A stretch of 52,658 nt of DNA from assembly GCF_001854805.1 (NCBI RefSeq), contig NZ_MBLO01000272.1, positions 1-52,658 on the forward strand, in the 5' to 3' direction. The notes under the pieces are model-generated. The model made no database searches, had not been told where the DNA came from, and worked only from the letters and a program-made list of their open reading frames with translations. The first letter of the stretch is position 1; every line of letters begins with the position of its first letter. The stretch is from Pseudofrankia coriaricola. GTDB taxonomy: Bacteria > Actinomycetota > Actinomycetes > Frankiales > Frankiaceae. This document shows, piece by piece, positions 1 to 7,479 of this stretch. Both the position numbers and the translations under genes were made by a program.

Positions 1-348
1 TGCGCGATGCCCGCCACGGCCTGCGACCTCGACCACACCCTCGCCAGAACCACCAACGGCCACACCGCACTCGACAACCTCGGCACCCTCTGCCGCCGCC
101 ACCACGTCATGAAACACAGCCCAGGATGGCAACTCCACCAACCCGAACCAGGCACCTTCATCTGGATCACCCCCACCGGCCGAACCCACCACGTCAACAC
201 CACCACCAACGACGAGGAAGGTTTCCTTCCCGAAGAAGACCCCCACACCTGGACCACCGACCCCGCCAGCCTGACATCCGACACCCAGACCAGGACACGG
301 AATGCATCGGACACTCGGCCTCTGGCCGACAACCGTTGCCCGTTCTAA
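1..348 (+). CDS. HNH endonuclease-domain protein, C-terminal end (DUF222/13E12 family), partial
   Basis: Only the last roughly 115 codons are inside the window. The frame is open to the left edge (codons TGC GCG precede the first internal ATG at 7), so that ATG is not the true start. The protein shows the family signature C-x-x-P-A-x-x-C-D-L-D-H-T at the very beginning, then D-N-L and L-C-R-R-H-H-V-M-K-H. These supply the His, Asn and His of an HNH/McrA-type nuclease fold, with cysteines that probably bind a structural zinc. After the HNH part comes the Trp-containing strand usual for this family and a polar tail. The family is very abundant in actinobacteria, often in many copies per genome, and its role is unproven (phage defence or mobile DNA has been proposed). 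The upstream DUF222 helical domain should lie outside the window. Confidence 0.85.
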   Translation, partial: CAMPATACDLDHTLARTTNGHTALDNLGTLCRRHHVMKHSPGWQLHQPEPGTFIWITPTGRTHHVNTTTNDEEGFLPEEDPHTWTTDPASLTSDTQTRTRNASDTRPLADNRCPF

Positions 349-608
349 AACCTGACGCTGGATTGTTGGATCAGGGTCGGAGGTAGAGATAAAGGCGCAG
401 AAGGACGACTGCGCGCGGCCGAATCCACGGCGCACGAGTTTCAGGCGACTACGCGCCCAAGACGACGACAGACCGCTCTAACAAGCACTTAGCACGGGAC
501 CACTCAGCACGGGACACCGTCACTCGTCCGCCGGACGTCACCGTGGCCGGGTCCGCTACCCCAGAGCATCCAGCGTCACTGCCCTCACGCCCACGCCTCA
601 ACGGGCAC
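349..608. other. Intergenic, no gene seen
   Basis: This stretch lies between the stop of the HNH gene and the tRNA terminator. Open frames here are short and lack ribosome binding sites. A short imperfect repeat (AGCACGGGAC twice, near 491-515) is the only structure noticed. Confidence 0.5.
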
Positions 609-643
609 AAAAAAAACGCCGTTCGGGATTTACCCGAACGGCG
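609..643 (-). terminator. Rho-independent terminator downstream of tRNA-Ala
   Basis: An 11-bp perfect stem (positions 617-627 and 633-643, arms CGCCGTTCGGG and CCCGAACGGCG) with a 5-nt loop is followed, reading the minus strand, by a run of eight T. It is a classical intrinsic terminator, unusual in such GC-rich DNA, and lies 54 bp past the CCA end of the tRNA. Confidence 0.9.
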
Positions 644-650
644 AACTGCT

Positions 651-1439
651 TCAGGGGACCGGGGCAGTCAAGATCATGGTTCGAACTTGACGACTCTGGT
701 GGAGGTGAGGGGACTCGAACCCCTGGCCTCCTCCGTGCGAGGGAGGCGCTCTACCAGGCTGAGCTACACCCCCAGAAGCACTTCGCAGCTTACAGGACGG
801 ACATGCGGGTGTGGGCTCTGGGCCCGATCGGGATCTTCCAGGGCAAATCCGACCGCCAGCCGCCTCGGCCAAGGCGGCTGGCACGGAGGCGGCTGGCACG
901 GCCAAGGCAGGTCGGCGGTCAGCGGGATGTCGCGACCGTGGGACGGAGACGACCGCGCCGGTCGAGGTACGGCGTCCAGGAGTGGCCGGGCGCCAGCGGA
1001 CAAGCTCGGGCTCCGCGTCGGCCAGCAGAGCGGCGAAGATCTCGGCGGCGGCGCCCGGGCGCAGCAGACCGGCCTCGTGTCCCCGCCAGCCGCGCTCGCG
1101 CGCACCGTCGAAGACGACCAGGTGGTCGGGCGCCTCGTGGGCGCCGGAGAAGGCGATGCGGGTGCCTTCGGGCACGTCCACCTCGGCGAGGGGCAGCGGC
1201 CGGTGTTCCCACAGTTCCAAGGCGTCCTCGGGCAGGACGTCGCGGTCCCACAGCGGTACCTGCCAGGCCGGACGGCCAGGTCGGTAAAGGCCGAGCTGGA
1301 CACGGACGCCGCGGCAGCGCAGGTGCAGGCCCCAACCGTCGGGGCGCACGGCGCGCAGTTCCACGGGCACGGCCGTGCTGGCCGGGCAGAGCAGGTATCC
1401 GTCGTTCCGGAGCCGGGCGAGCCAGGCCTCGAACGTCAC
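651..1439 (-). CDS. Hypothetical protein with doubtful C-terminus (frame runs through tRNA-Ala)
   Basis: The start is GTG at 1439, nine bases behind AAAGG. The first roughly 165 residues look like a genuine globular protein (T-F-E-A-W-L-A-R-L near the start, then L-W-D-R-D, P-L-W-D and I-F-A-A-L-L-type segments). I do not recognise the family. After the segment V-R-W-R-P-A-T-P-G the translation becomes Arg/Pro/Ala-rich, and from about residue 222 it is simply the tRNA-Ala gene read as protein, a well-known artefact. The real C-terminus is therefore probably upstream of 900, with the true stop lost or displaced by a frameshift. Other frames stop at 919 and 764, either of which could be the original end. 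The gene may be an intact gene with a sequencing or assembly frameshift, or a decaying gene. Confidence 0.45.
   Translation of the reverse strand: MTFEAWLARLRNDGYLLCPASTAVPVELRAVRPDGWGLHLRCRGVRVQLGLYRPGRPAWQVPLWDRDVLPEDALELWEHRPLPLAEVDVPEGTRIAFSGAHEAPDHLVVFDGARERGWRGHEAGLLRPGAAAEIFAALLADAEPELVRWRPATPGRRTSTGAVVSVPRSRHPADRRPALAVPAASVPAALAEAAGGRICPGRSRSGPEPTPACPSCKLRSASGGVAQPGRAPPSHGGGQGFESPHLHQSRQVRTMILTAPVP
697..773 (-). tRNA. tRNA-Ala (anticodon CGC), CCA encoded
   Basis: The minus strand folds into a standard cloverleaf. The acceptor stem is GGGGGTG/CACCTCC with one G-U pair, the D-arm is GCTC/GAGC, and the anticodon stem CCTCC/GGAGG holds the loop CTCGCAC, so the anticodon is CGC. The T-arm is AGGGG-TTCGAGT-CCCCT and the discriminator is A. 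The 3' CCA is encoded (697-699). No tail or integrase is nearby, so it does not appear to be in use as an attachment site. Confidence 0.95.
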
Positions 1440-2332
1440 GGTGGCTGCCTTTCGATGGTGGTGGTCGGTGTCCGCCCGGCCAGCTGTCCTCAGGCACCCC
1501 CGCCCCGGTAGGCGGCACCGCTTCCCAACCCGCGGCCCGAACGACAGGACAACAGGACGGCAGGAAGACAAGGCGGCAAGGCGGCACGAAGACAGCACCG
1601 CCAGTCACAGCGATGAGGCGGGCACCCACGCGCGGGTGGACAGCAGGCTGACGAGTAAGACGTGGCCCTGCCTGTGGCCAGGTGATCGCCTTTGGCGGGC
1701 GATCAGCCTCCGGCCCTGCCGGTCGAGTCAGACGCGACGTCGGGAGTGTTCCCGGAACGCGGTCGCGGCCATCGGCCAGGCTTCAGGATCAGCCAGCTCG
1801 GAACCCCTCGCGTCCCGTGCCACCAGCCTTCCGTGGCTGGCCAGCGGCGCTATGACGTCACCGCGGGATGAACGAGCGCGGGCGTCAGCGGACGCGAGGG
1901 CGTCGACAACGACAACACCGCGGGCAGCGCGCACCGGCCACTGCGCCAAGGGGCGCGAGGCTCGGCCGCACACGGTGGGTCACGGGTCCATTATGCACGG
2001 CCGCGGTCCGGCGCTCCGCCCTCGCGACGCCCCCGTGCCGGAGGCCATAGCCGAACCGGAACCTTGCCGCGACCAGCGCGAACAGGGCCTTTCCGGCGTC
2101 TCGTCCGGTCCCGCTAGCCCGCTGTCAGCTCACCGGACGCCCGGCATGACACCTCGTCCTGACGACCTCCAGGCCGGCGAGGCAGCCAACTGGACACAGG
2201 CCGCCTGGACGTGCGCCACCCGCATGCGCGCCACCCGAACACGCGCCCACGCGCCACGGCTCACGCCCTCACGGTGCGCAGCGTCGCGGCTCACACCCTC
2301 ACGGTGCGCGGCGAGGGTCACGTTCCGTCGTG
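1440..2332. other. Long intergenic stretch, no convincing gene
   Basis: About 0.9 kb lies between the hypothetical gene at 651-1439 and the end of sepX. Several open frames exist in both directions (for example an 81-codon frame at 1728-1973 on the minus strand), but they are Arg/Ala-rich without a plausible ribosome binding site or family signature. I treat them as chance frames of GC-rich DNA. Confidence 0.4.
2257..2309. repeat. Direct repeat, 23 bp, two copies at 30-bp spacing
   Basis: Copies at 2257-2279 and 2287-2309 differ at one base (CGGCTCAC[G/A]CCCTCACGGT and onward). They lie 24 bp downstream of the sepX stop in its direction of transcription. No function is apparent. Confidence 0.7.
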
Positions 2333-3967
2333 TCAGCTGCCGACGGCGGGGCGCAGGACCCGGACGGCGCCGCCCTCCTCCTCGTGGCCGCCCGACGACT
2401 GGCCGTCGGAGGGCACGCCGGTGGAGCCCGGGCTGACCACGCTCGCGGAGGCGACGCCGGGAGGCGAGGCGACCCCGCCGCCCGCGGCTGGCGGAGCGGT
2501 CAGGCCGCCGTGGGTCCCCGGCGGATTCACCTGCACCCGCCCCGGGCGCGACGTCGGCGGACGGGCGTTCGGCCGCCCGGCCGGGCGCGTGCCCGTCACC
2601 CGCACGTTGTTGGTGTATCCCTCGTCCTGGCCGCCGGCCGGCGGGCTCCCCTCGGCCCCGCCCGGGGTCACCGCTGACGCGGCCGCCGCGTAGCCGCCGA
2701 GGTCAACGGTCTGGGCGTGCGCGGTGGCCAGTTCCTCCTCGGTAAGCGGCCGCCCGTCGTCTCCGGAAAGCCGGACGGGGGCGTACTCGGGCGATGCCAG
2801 CCGGCCAGCCTGGTCGCTGGGCACGCGTGGCCGCCCGGCGAGGTCGCTGCCGGCCGGGTCGCTGTCAGAGAACCTGTCAGAGAACTCGGCACCGTGGGCC
2901 GCCGCCGGGTGCGACGGCGGCGGCATCTTCCCGGTCGAGGCCGGTGAGGTCATCCGCGCCGAGGATGTCTCACCCGCCGCCCGCCCGCCGGCGAGGCCGG
3001 CCGAGCCGCGCGAGGCCGTCGCCCTGCTAGGCGGCACCGGTGACGCCGACCGGCTCGCGCGGCGCGCGGCACGCTCCGCCGCGATCCGGCGGTCGCGGGC
3101 GGCGCGGGAGGCCGCGAGGCGGCGCTCGGCCCGCGTCGAGCGCCGCAGATGAGCGACGTAGATCACGAGCCCGACGTCGACGAGCATCTGCACGACGATC
3201 CACATGCCGGCCAGACCGGCGGCGAGCCCGACCGTGATCGGCACGGCGGCGAGCAGCACCCCGAGCCGCTGACGACGCAGCCGCAGCAGCGCCCGGCGCC
3301 GCGGGTCGGCCGTCCGCGCCGGCGGCACGGGCCGGGTCGGCCCCACGGCCACCGTGTGCACGGTCTCGTCCGGCTCACCGCGGCCAAAGCTGTCCGCCAC
3401 GGGCGTGTCCGCACGCGGTGGCGCTACCTGCCCGCCCGGGCCGCGGCCCTGGCCGGGCCGCCTGCCCGACGCCGTCCCGCCGTTTGCCGCCGGGCGGCCC
3501 GAGCGGGCTGGGCCGGCCAGGCCGGAGTCAAGGCCCGGCCCTGGCAGCCGGGACACCGACGCACCGTCGGCGGCCCCACCGAGCCGAGCGAAGGAGGGCA
3601 CATCGACGACCTGCCCATCCCTCGATGCCCGGGACTCTCCGCGCACGGCCGGGGCGGCCACATCATCGGACGCCATACCAACCATCTGGTCGTCCGTACC
3701 AACCATCTGGTCGTCCGCGTCCGTCGCCTCATCCACGTTCTCGGCCTCGCGGCGGCCGGCGGGGTCCGCATCGCCGGCGTCGACGACTCCGGACGCGGCG
3801 GCCGGTGCCGGCTGAGCGCGCCCACCGCGGCGGGACAGCACACGCATCGCGGTGGAGAACCGGTCGGCGGAACGCTGCTCGAGCGCGCCGTCATGATGGC
3901 GCAGCCACATCGGGATGAGGACAAATCCCCACACGCCTACGATCGCGAGCCAGATCAACGCGCTCAT
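2333..3967 (-). CDS. sepX: SepX/GlpR-type divisome membrane protein
   Basis: The protein has 544 residues. It opens with M-S-A-L-I-W-L-A-I-V-G-V-W-G-F-V-L-I-P-M, one membrane segment (2-21), followed at once by W-L-R-x-H-D and R-F-S-T-A-M-R-V-L-S-R-R. This is the signature N-terminus of the actinobacterial protein called SepX in Streptomyces (stabilises FtsZ rings) and GlpR in Corynebacterium (membrane receptor for the gephyrin-like protein Glp). A long disordered Pro/Gly/Ala region follows, then two closely spaced membrane segments (about 236-257 and 258-274) and another disordered tail. A small duplication (D-D-Q-M-V-G twice, residues 85-97) is visible. It is the last gene of the galU-moeA/glp-moaC-mogA-rimJ block, which fits the GlpR-Glp partnership. 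The ATG at 3967 was chosen because the conserved N-terminus begins there; it overlaps a short upstream ORF. Confidence 0.85.
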   Translation of the reverse strand: MSALIWLAIVGVWGFVLIPMWLRHHDGALEQRSADRFSTAMRVLSRRGGRAQPAPAAASGVVDAGDADPAGRREAENVDEATDADDQMVGTDDQMVGMASDDVAAPAVRGESRASRDGQVVDVPSFARLGGAADGASVSRLPGPGLDSGLAGPARSGRPAANGGTASGRRPGQGRGPGGQVAPPRADTPVADSFGRGEPDETVHTVAVGPTRPVPPARTADPRRRALLRLRRQRLGVLLAAVPITVGLAAGLAGMWIVVQMLVDVGLVIYVAHLRRSTRAERRLAASRAARDRRIAAERAARRASRSASPVPPSRATASRGSAGLAGGRAAGETSSARMTSPASTGKMPPPSHPAAAHGAEFSDRFSDSDPAGSDLAGRPRVPSDQAGRLASPEYAPVRLSGDDGRPLTEEELATAHAQTVDLGGYAAAASAVTPGGAEGSPPAGGQDEGYTNNVRVTGTRPAGRPNARPPTSRPGRVQVNPPGTHGGLTAPPAAGGGVASPPGVASASVVSPGSTGVPSDGQSSGGHEEEGGAVRVLRPAVGS

Positions 3968-4083
3968 GTGGCGACCACCCGTCTCGGGTGACCGGCGGCT
4001 CCATGCGCCGGAACCGCCCGCCAGCCGTGGCGACGGCGCCAGCTCGACGCCGAACGCGCACGGAGCGCGGGAGTGCCGGCCAT
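3964..4083 (-). CDS. Possible 39-codon leader ORF translationally coupled to sepX
   Basis: The ORF starts at ATG 4083, six bases behind the strong Shine-Dalgarno AAGGAAGG, and ends with a TGA that shares bases with the sepX ATG (ATGA overlap). sepX itself has only a weak site (GGGTGG), so translation of sepX may depend on this ORF. The peptide is Arg/Ala-rich (begins M-A-G-T-P-A-L-R-A-R) and has no recognised domain. It may be a regulatory leader rather than a functional protein. The strength of the ribosome site and the exact stop/start overlap support it; its composition, close to random GC-rich coding, argues against it. Confidence 0.35.
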   Translation of the reverse strand: MAGTPALRARSASSWRRRHGWRAVPAHGAAGHPRRVVAT

Positions 4084-4260
4084 GTAACACCTTCCTTGTC
4101 GTGGTGTGACTTTGGCGGTGGGTTTCCGATTTCTTGCTTGACGCTAGTGAGGGAAATCCGTCCGGTCACCGACCACAAGCCCGCGTGTCGCGCAACAGCT
4201 GGCGCTCGTCAAGCGCGCGGCCTCGACACCCCCGCGGACTTTCCGTACCGCCCGGAGCCC

Positions 4261-4360
4261 GCACCGGACCGCGCCGGACCGCGCCGGACCGCGCCGGACC
4301 GCGCCGGACCGCGCCGGGCGGCGCCGGGCGGCGCCGGACGGCACCGGACGGCACCGGGCT
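4261..4360. repeat. Ten tandem copies of a 10-bp unit
   Basis: The stretch consists of ten consecutive decamers of the form GCGCCGGACC (variants GCACCGGACC, GCGCCGGGCG, GCACCGGACG). It lies three bases beyond the rimJ stop and about 280 bp upstream of sepX, so it is transcribed in the rimJ-sepX spacer. Such an array is likely to vary in copy number between strains. Confidence 0.9.
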
Positions 4361-4363
4361 CGG

Positions 4364-4996
4364 TCACGGCTTGGTGGAGCGCAGCGCCTGCCATCGGCTC
4401 AGCAGCCCTTCGGGCACGTCCTCCGTGGTGAGCGCGTAGCCGATGTGATCGCGGTAGAAGCCATCGATGGCCAGGTAGCGCCGATGCATGCCTTCCTCGC
4501 GGAATCCCAGCTTCTCCAGTACGCGACGACTCGCCACGTTCTCCGGCCGCACGTTCGCTTCGAGCCGATGCAGGCCGACGGGTCCGAAACAGTGGTCGAC
4601 GACGAGCGCGAGCGCGGTGGGCGTGATTCCGCGCCCGGCGTGCCCGCGATCCACCCAGTAGCCGACGTGACCGCTGTTGAACGCGCCGCGCACGATCGTC
4701 GACACCGTGACCTGCCCGACCAGCGTTCCGCCGTAGAAGGTCGCGAACGGCAGGGCGATGCCCACCCTGGCCTGCTGGCGCAGCCGGCGCAGCATCTGGC
4801 TGTAGATGCCGAGCGTCTGGCGCTGCGCCCAGCTGAGCCGAAAGGACGTCACGCCCGGCGGCGTCGCCTCCCAGGGCGCGAGCCAGTCGCCGTTGCGCCG
4901 GCGCACGTCGACCCAGGACGGTCCGTCGCGGACCCGCAGCGGGCGTACCTCGACCGGGCCGTCGGCCAGCCGCGCGGGCCAGCCCGGCGCGTTCAC
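4364..4996 (-). CDS. rimJ: RimJ-like GNAT N-acetyltransferase
   Basis: This 210-residue GNAT protein is of the RimJ/RimL branch, which acetylates protein N-termini (RimJ: ribosomal protein S5) using acetyl-CoA. The N-terminal strand V-E-V-R-P-L-R-V-R-D is followed by W-L-A-P-W-E-A-T-P-P, the central strand V-G-Y-W-V-D, the acetyl-CoA loop G-H-A-G-R-G-I-T-P-T-A, and the C-terminal L-H-R-L-E-A-N-V-R-P-E-N-x-A-S-R-R-V-L-E motif with K-L-G-F-R-E-E-G. The ATG overlaps the mogA stop by four bases, so the two are translationally coupled. The M. tuberculosis counterpart of this locus also places rimJ between moeA1 and the sepX homologue. The true acetyl acceptor in this organism is unknown. Confidence 0.85.
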   Translation of the reverse strand: MNAPGWPARLADGPVEVRPLRVRDGPSWVDVRRRNGDWLAPWEATPPGVTSFRLSWAQRQTLGIYSQMLRRLRQQARVGIALPFATFYGGTLVGQVTVSTIVRGAFNSGHVGYWVDRGHAGRGITPTALALVVDHCFGPVGLHRLEANVRPENVASRRVLEKLGFREEGMHRRYLAIDGFYRDHIGYALTTEDVPEGLLSRWQALRSTKP

Positions 4997-5580
4997 GGGC
5001 CCGCTGCCGGTTCCACGCCCGTGCCGTGGGCGTCGGAACCACCGCCGCCCTGCCCACCGGCTCGGTGGTCGACGGCTCGGTGGTCGCCGGCGCCGCGAAG
5101 CTGGTCGATGGCGTGACCGACGACGGGCCCGAGTACCGCGAGACCGTCGCGCACCCCGCCGGTCGAACCGGGCAGGTTCACCACGAGCGCGCGGCCGGCG
5201 ACGCCGGCGAGCCCGCGGGAGAGCACCGCGGTAGGCACCTTGGCCCGGCCCGCCGCGCGCAGCGCCTCCGCGAGGCCGGGCACCGCCCGTTCGATGACCT
5301 CGGCCGTCGCCTCCGGCGTGACGTCGCGGGGCGCGAGCCCGGTGCCGCCGGTGGTGACGACCAGGTCGGCCCCCGCCGCGATCGCCGCCCGCAGCGCCGC
5401 GGCGATCTGCTCGCGCTCATCCGGCACGACCGCCGGGCCGTCGACGGCGAAGCCCAGCGCCGCGAGCCCTTCCGCCAGCACCGGGCCGGACCGGTCCGAG
5501 TAGCTTCCGCGGAACGCCCGGTCGGAGACGGTGACGACGCTGGCCCGCGCGTCCTCCGGCAACCCAGCGGCTCCGCTCAC
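4993..5580 (-). CDS. mogA: Molybdopterin adenylyltransferase, MogA/MoaB family
   Basis: This 195-residue cytoplasmic enzyme of molybdenum cofactor synthesis activates molybdopterin with ATP to give MPT-AMP, the substrate of MoeA. Residues 14-22 give the first strand (V-V-T-V-S-D-R-A-F) followed by Y-S-D-R-S-G-P, and the nucleotide/pterin-binding core T-T-G-G-T-G-L-A-P-R-D-V-T-P-E-A-T is intact. V-V-N-L-P-G-S-T-G-G-V-R-D is the conserved late loop. The last roughly 30 residues are a polar, Gly/His-rich tail not typical of the family. It starts with GTG overlapping the moaC stop (GTGA) and ends overlapping the rimJ start, so it sits in a tight operon. Confidence 0.9.
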   Translation of the reverse strand: MSGAAGLPEDARASVVTVSDRAFRGSYSDRSGPVLAEGLAALGFAVDGPAVVPDEREQIAAALRAAIAAGADLVVTTGGTGLAPRDVTPEATAEVIERAVPGLAEALRAAGRAKVPTAVLSRGLAGVAGRALVVNLPGSTGGVRDGLAVLGPVVGHAIDQLRGAGDHRAVDHRAGGQGGGGSDAHGTGVEPAAGP

Positions 5581-6167
5581 GACTGACCTTGCTCCTTGCC
5601 GGCCCTCCGCGTCGCGTCGGCCGTCTTCGGGCCGTCGGCCGTCTTCGGGCCGTCGGCCGTCTTCGCGGCGTCGGCCGTCCTCGGGTGGCGCCAGTCACCG
5701 TGCCGGCCGCCCGACTTCGCCAGCAGCCGGACGTCGGTGAGCTCCGCCGCCGGGTCCACCGCCTTGACCATGTCGTGCAGTGTGAGGCCGGCTACCGCGA
5801 CCGCCGTGAGCGCCTCCATCTCGACGCCGGTCCGGTCCGTCGTCTTCACCGTGGCGGTGATCTCCACCGCGTCGTCGCGCACGGCGAGGTCGACGGCTAC
5901 TCCGGACAGGGAGAGCGGATGACACAGCGGCACCAGCTCGGACGTCCGCTTCGCGCCCATGATTCCGGCGATCCGGGCGGTGCCCAGCGCGTCTCCCTTC
6001 GGCACGCCCTCGCCGCGCAGCAGCTCGACCACGGCCGGGCTCACCAGCAGGCGGCCACCGGCGGTGGCGGTGCGGACGGTGACGTCCTTCGCGGACACGT
6101 CGACCATCCGGGCGGCGCCGGTCTCGTCGACGTGGGTCAGGCGGGGCGTGGGCGGCGGGGTGGCCAT
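5577..6167 (-). CDS. moaC: Cyclic pyranopterin monophosphate synthase MoaC, with repetitive C-terminal tail
   Basis: The 196-residue protein catalyses the second half of the first step of molybdenum cofactor synthesis, converting cyclic dihydro-GTP to cPMP. Conserved elements are M-V-D-V-S-A-K near residue 21, G-T-A-R-I-A-G-I-M-G-A-K-R-T-S-E, the strictly conserved L-C-H-P-L, T-D-R-T-G-V-E-M-E-A-L, and L-H-D-M-V-K-A. The core of about 160 residues is complete. It carries a lysine-rich tail made of repeats of K-T-A-D-G-P, encoded by 18-bp DNA repeats, probably disordered and not needed for catalysis. Its ATG follows directly on the moeA stop codon, and its stop overlaps mogA. Confidence 0.93.
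   Translation of the reverse strand: MATPPPTPRLTHVDETGAARMVDVSAKDVTVRTATAGGRLLVSPAVVELLRGEGVPKGDALGTARIAGIMGAKRTSELVPLCHPLSLSGVAVDLAVRDDAVEITATVKTTDRTGVEMEALTAVAVAGLTLHDMVKAVDPAAELTDVRLLAKSGGRHGDWRHPRTADAAKTADGPKTADGPKTADATRRAGKEQGQS
5616..5684. repeat. 18-bp tandem repeat inside the 3' end of moaC
   Basis: Unit GTCGGCCGTCTTCGGGCC occurs at 5616-5633 and 5634-5651, with degenerate copies at 5652-5669 and 5670-5684. It encodes repeats of K-T-A-D-G-P in the MoaC tail. The period of 18 keeps the frame, so copy-number change would lengthen or shorten the tail without breaking the gene. Confidence 0.9.
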
Positions 6168-7439
6168 CTAGGCGTCGGTCTCCAGGGTCTCGGTGATGGC
6201 CGCGGCGGCGAGCAGGGAGTCCGCAGGGTCGGCCGTGAGCAGGATGGCGGTCAGCGGCTTGCCCTGCTCCACCTCGGTCACGTCCTCCGGGACGACGAGC
6301 AGCGCGTTCGCCCCCGCGGCGGCGGACAGGTGGTGCGAGCCCTGGCCGCCGGCCGACCATGCCACCAGCCCACCATCCTCCCCTCGGCCGACGCGCACCC
6401 GTAGGTAGGAGCGCTTTCCGGGGGGCGAGGTGAGCCTCTCGGCGGCGGTGACGATCAGCCGCGGACGGCCCGGCCCGATCAGCCCGCGCATCCTGCGCAG
6501 CGCGGGCCGGACGAACACCTCGAACGACACCAGCGCGCTGACCGGGTTGCCGGGCAGCGTGAACACCGGGACGCCGTCGATCACGCCGAACCCCTGCGGT
6601 TTGCCCGGCTGCATCGCGATCCGTTCGAAGGTGACCTCGCCGGTGGCGGCGAGCACCTCCTTGACGACGTCGTGCGCGCCGACGCTGACCCCGCCGGTGG
6701 TGACGACCGCGTCCACCGTGGGCAGCACGGCGCGCAGCGTGGCCTCGAAGCGTGCCGGGTCGTCCGGCACGCCGATCAGCCGGTGCACCTCGGCCCCGGT
6801 CTCGCGGGCCGCCGCCGCGATCGCGTGGCTGTTCGAGTCGACGATCTGCCCGGGGCCGATCCGTTCGCCGGCGTCGACGAGCTCGCTGCCGGTCGAGAGC
6901 ACCGCGACGCGCGGGCGCGGGTGGACGGGGGGGCGGGCGATGTTGATGGCGGCGAGCAGGCCGATCTGCACGGCACCGAGCGGGGTTCCGGCGGCGAGCA
7001 CGAGGTTGCCAGGGGCGACGTCCTCGCCGGCGCGGCGGATGTGCAGGTTCCGACGCGCCGGTCGATAGACGGACACCGTCTCGGTGCCGCCGTCGGTCCA
7101 CTCGACCTGCACGACGGTGTCGGCGCCCAGCGGGAACGGCGCGCCAGTCATGATTCTCACCGCGGTGCCCACCGCGACCTCGCCCGGCGTCGCGGCGCCC
7201 GCGGCGATCTCCCCGACCACCGGCAGGCGCACCGGGGCATGCTCCGAGGCGGCCGCGACGTCGGCCGAACGCACCGCGTAACCGTCCATCGCGGAGTTGT
7301 CGAATCGAGGAAGCGCGAGGGTCGCCCGTACGTCGGCCCCCAGCACACACCCGTGCGCGGCGGCCAAGGGCACACGTTTCGCCGGCAGCACCGCGACCGC
7401 GCCTAGAATGTCCGAAATGTACTCATCGACCGTCTTCAT
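6168..7439 (-). CDS. moeA: MoeA/gephyrin-like molybdopterin molybdenumtransferase (Glp)
   Basis: This is a 423-residue MoeA protein, which inserts molybdate into adenylated molybdopterin. The ATG at 7439 has GGAGG about ten bases upstream and gives the family N-terminus (M-K-T-V-D-E-Y). Landmarks in order are F-D-N-S-A-M-D-G-Y-A-V-R, I-M-T-G-A-P-F-P-x-G-A-D-T-V-V, R-x-A-G-E-D-V, S-T-G-S-E-L-V, T-T-G-G-V-S-V-G-x-H-D-x-V-K, F-x-L-P-G-N-P-V-S, and a C-terminal domain IV. In this actinobacterial locus the MoeA homologue also acts as the gephyrin-like division protein Glp, binding the receptor GlpR/SepX (known in Corynebacterium). Dual use here is inferred from synteny. The stop abuts moaC. A perfect 20-bp palindrome lies just upstream. 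Confidence 0.92.
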   Translation of the reverse strand: MKTVDEYISDILGAVAVLPAKRVPLAAAHGCVLGADVRATLALPRFDNSAMDGYAVRSADVAAASEHAPVRLPVVGEIAAGAATPGEVAVGTAVRIMTGAPFPLGADTVVQVEWTDGGTETVSVYRPARRNLHIRRAGEDVAPGNLVLAAGTPLGAVQIGLLAAINIARPPVHPRPRVAVLSTGSELVDAGERIGPGQIVDSNSHAIAAAARETGAEVHRLIGVPDDPARFEATLRAVLPTVDAVVTTGGVSVGAHDVVKEVLAATGEVTFERIAMQPGKPQGFGVIDGVPVFTLPGNPVSALVSFEVFVRPALRRMRGLIGPGRPRLIVTAAERLTSPPGKRSYLRVRVGRGEDGGLVAWSAGGQGSHHLSAAAGANALLVVPEDVTEVEQGKPLTAILLTADPADSLLAAAAITETLETDA

Positions 7440-7459
7440 CGGCGCTTGACCTCCATAAC

Positions 7460-7479
7460 CCACGGAACGCGTTCCGTGG
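7460..7479. promoter_or_regulatory. Perfect 20-bp palindrome upstream of moeA
   Basis: CCACGGAACGCGTTCCGTGG is fully self-complementary with a central CG, the layout of LacI-family or other dimeric-repressor operators. It ends 20 bp before the moeA start and just upstream of its GGAGG site, so a bound protein would block transcription entry. An RNA hairpin here is also possible. The regulator is unknown. Confidence 0.5.

Noticed and set aside
543-1511. Plus-strand frame across the tRNA
   Set aside because: Antisense of the tRNA and hypothetical gene; no ribosome site.
4261-4360. Could the decamer array (or the other tandem repeats) be a CRISPR?
   Set aside because: Units are head to tail without spacers and no cas gene is present.
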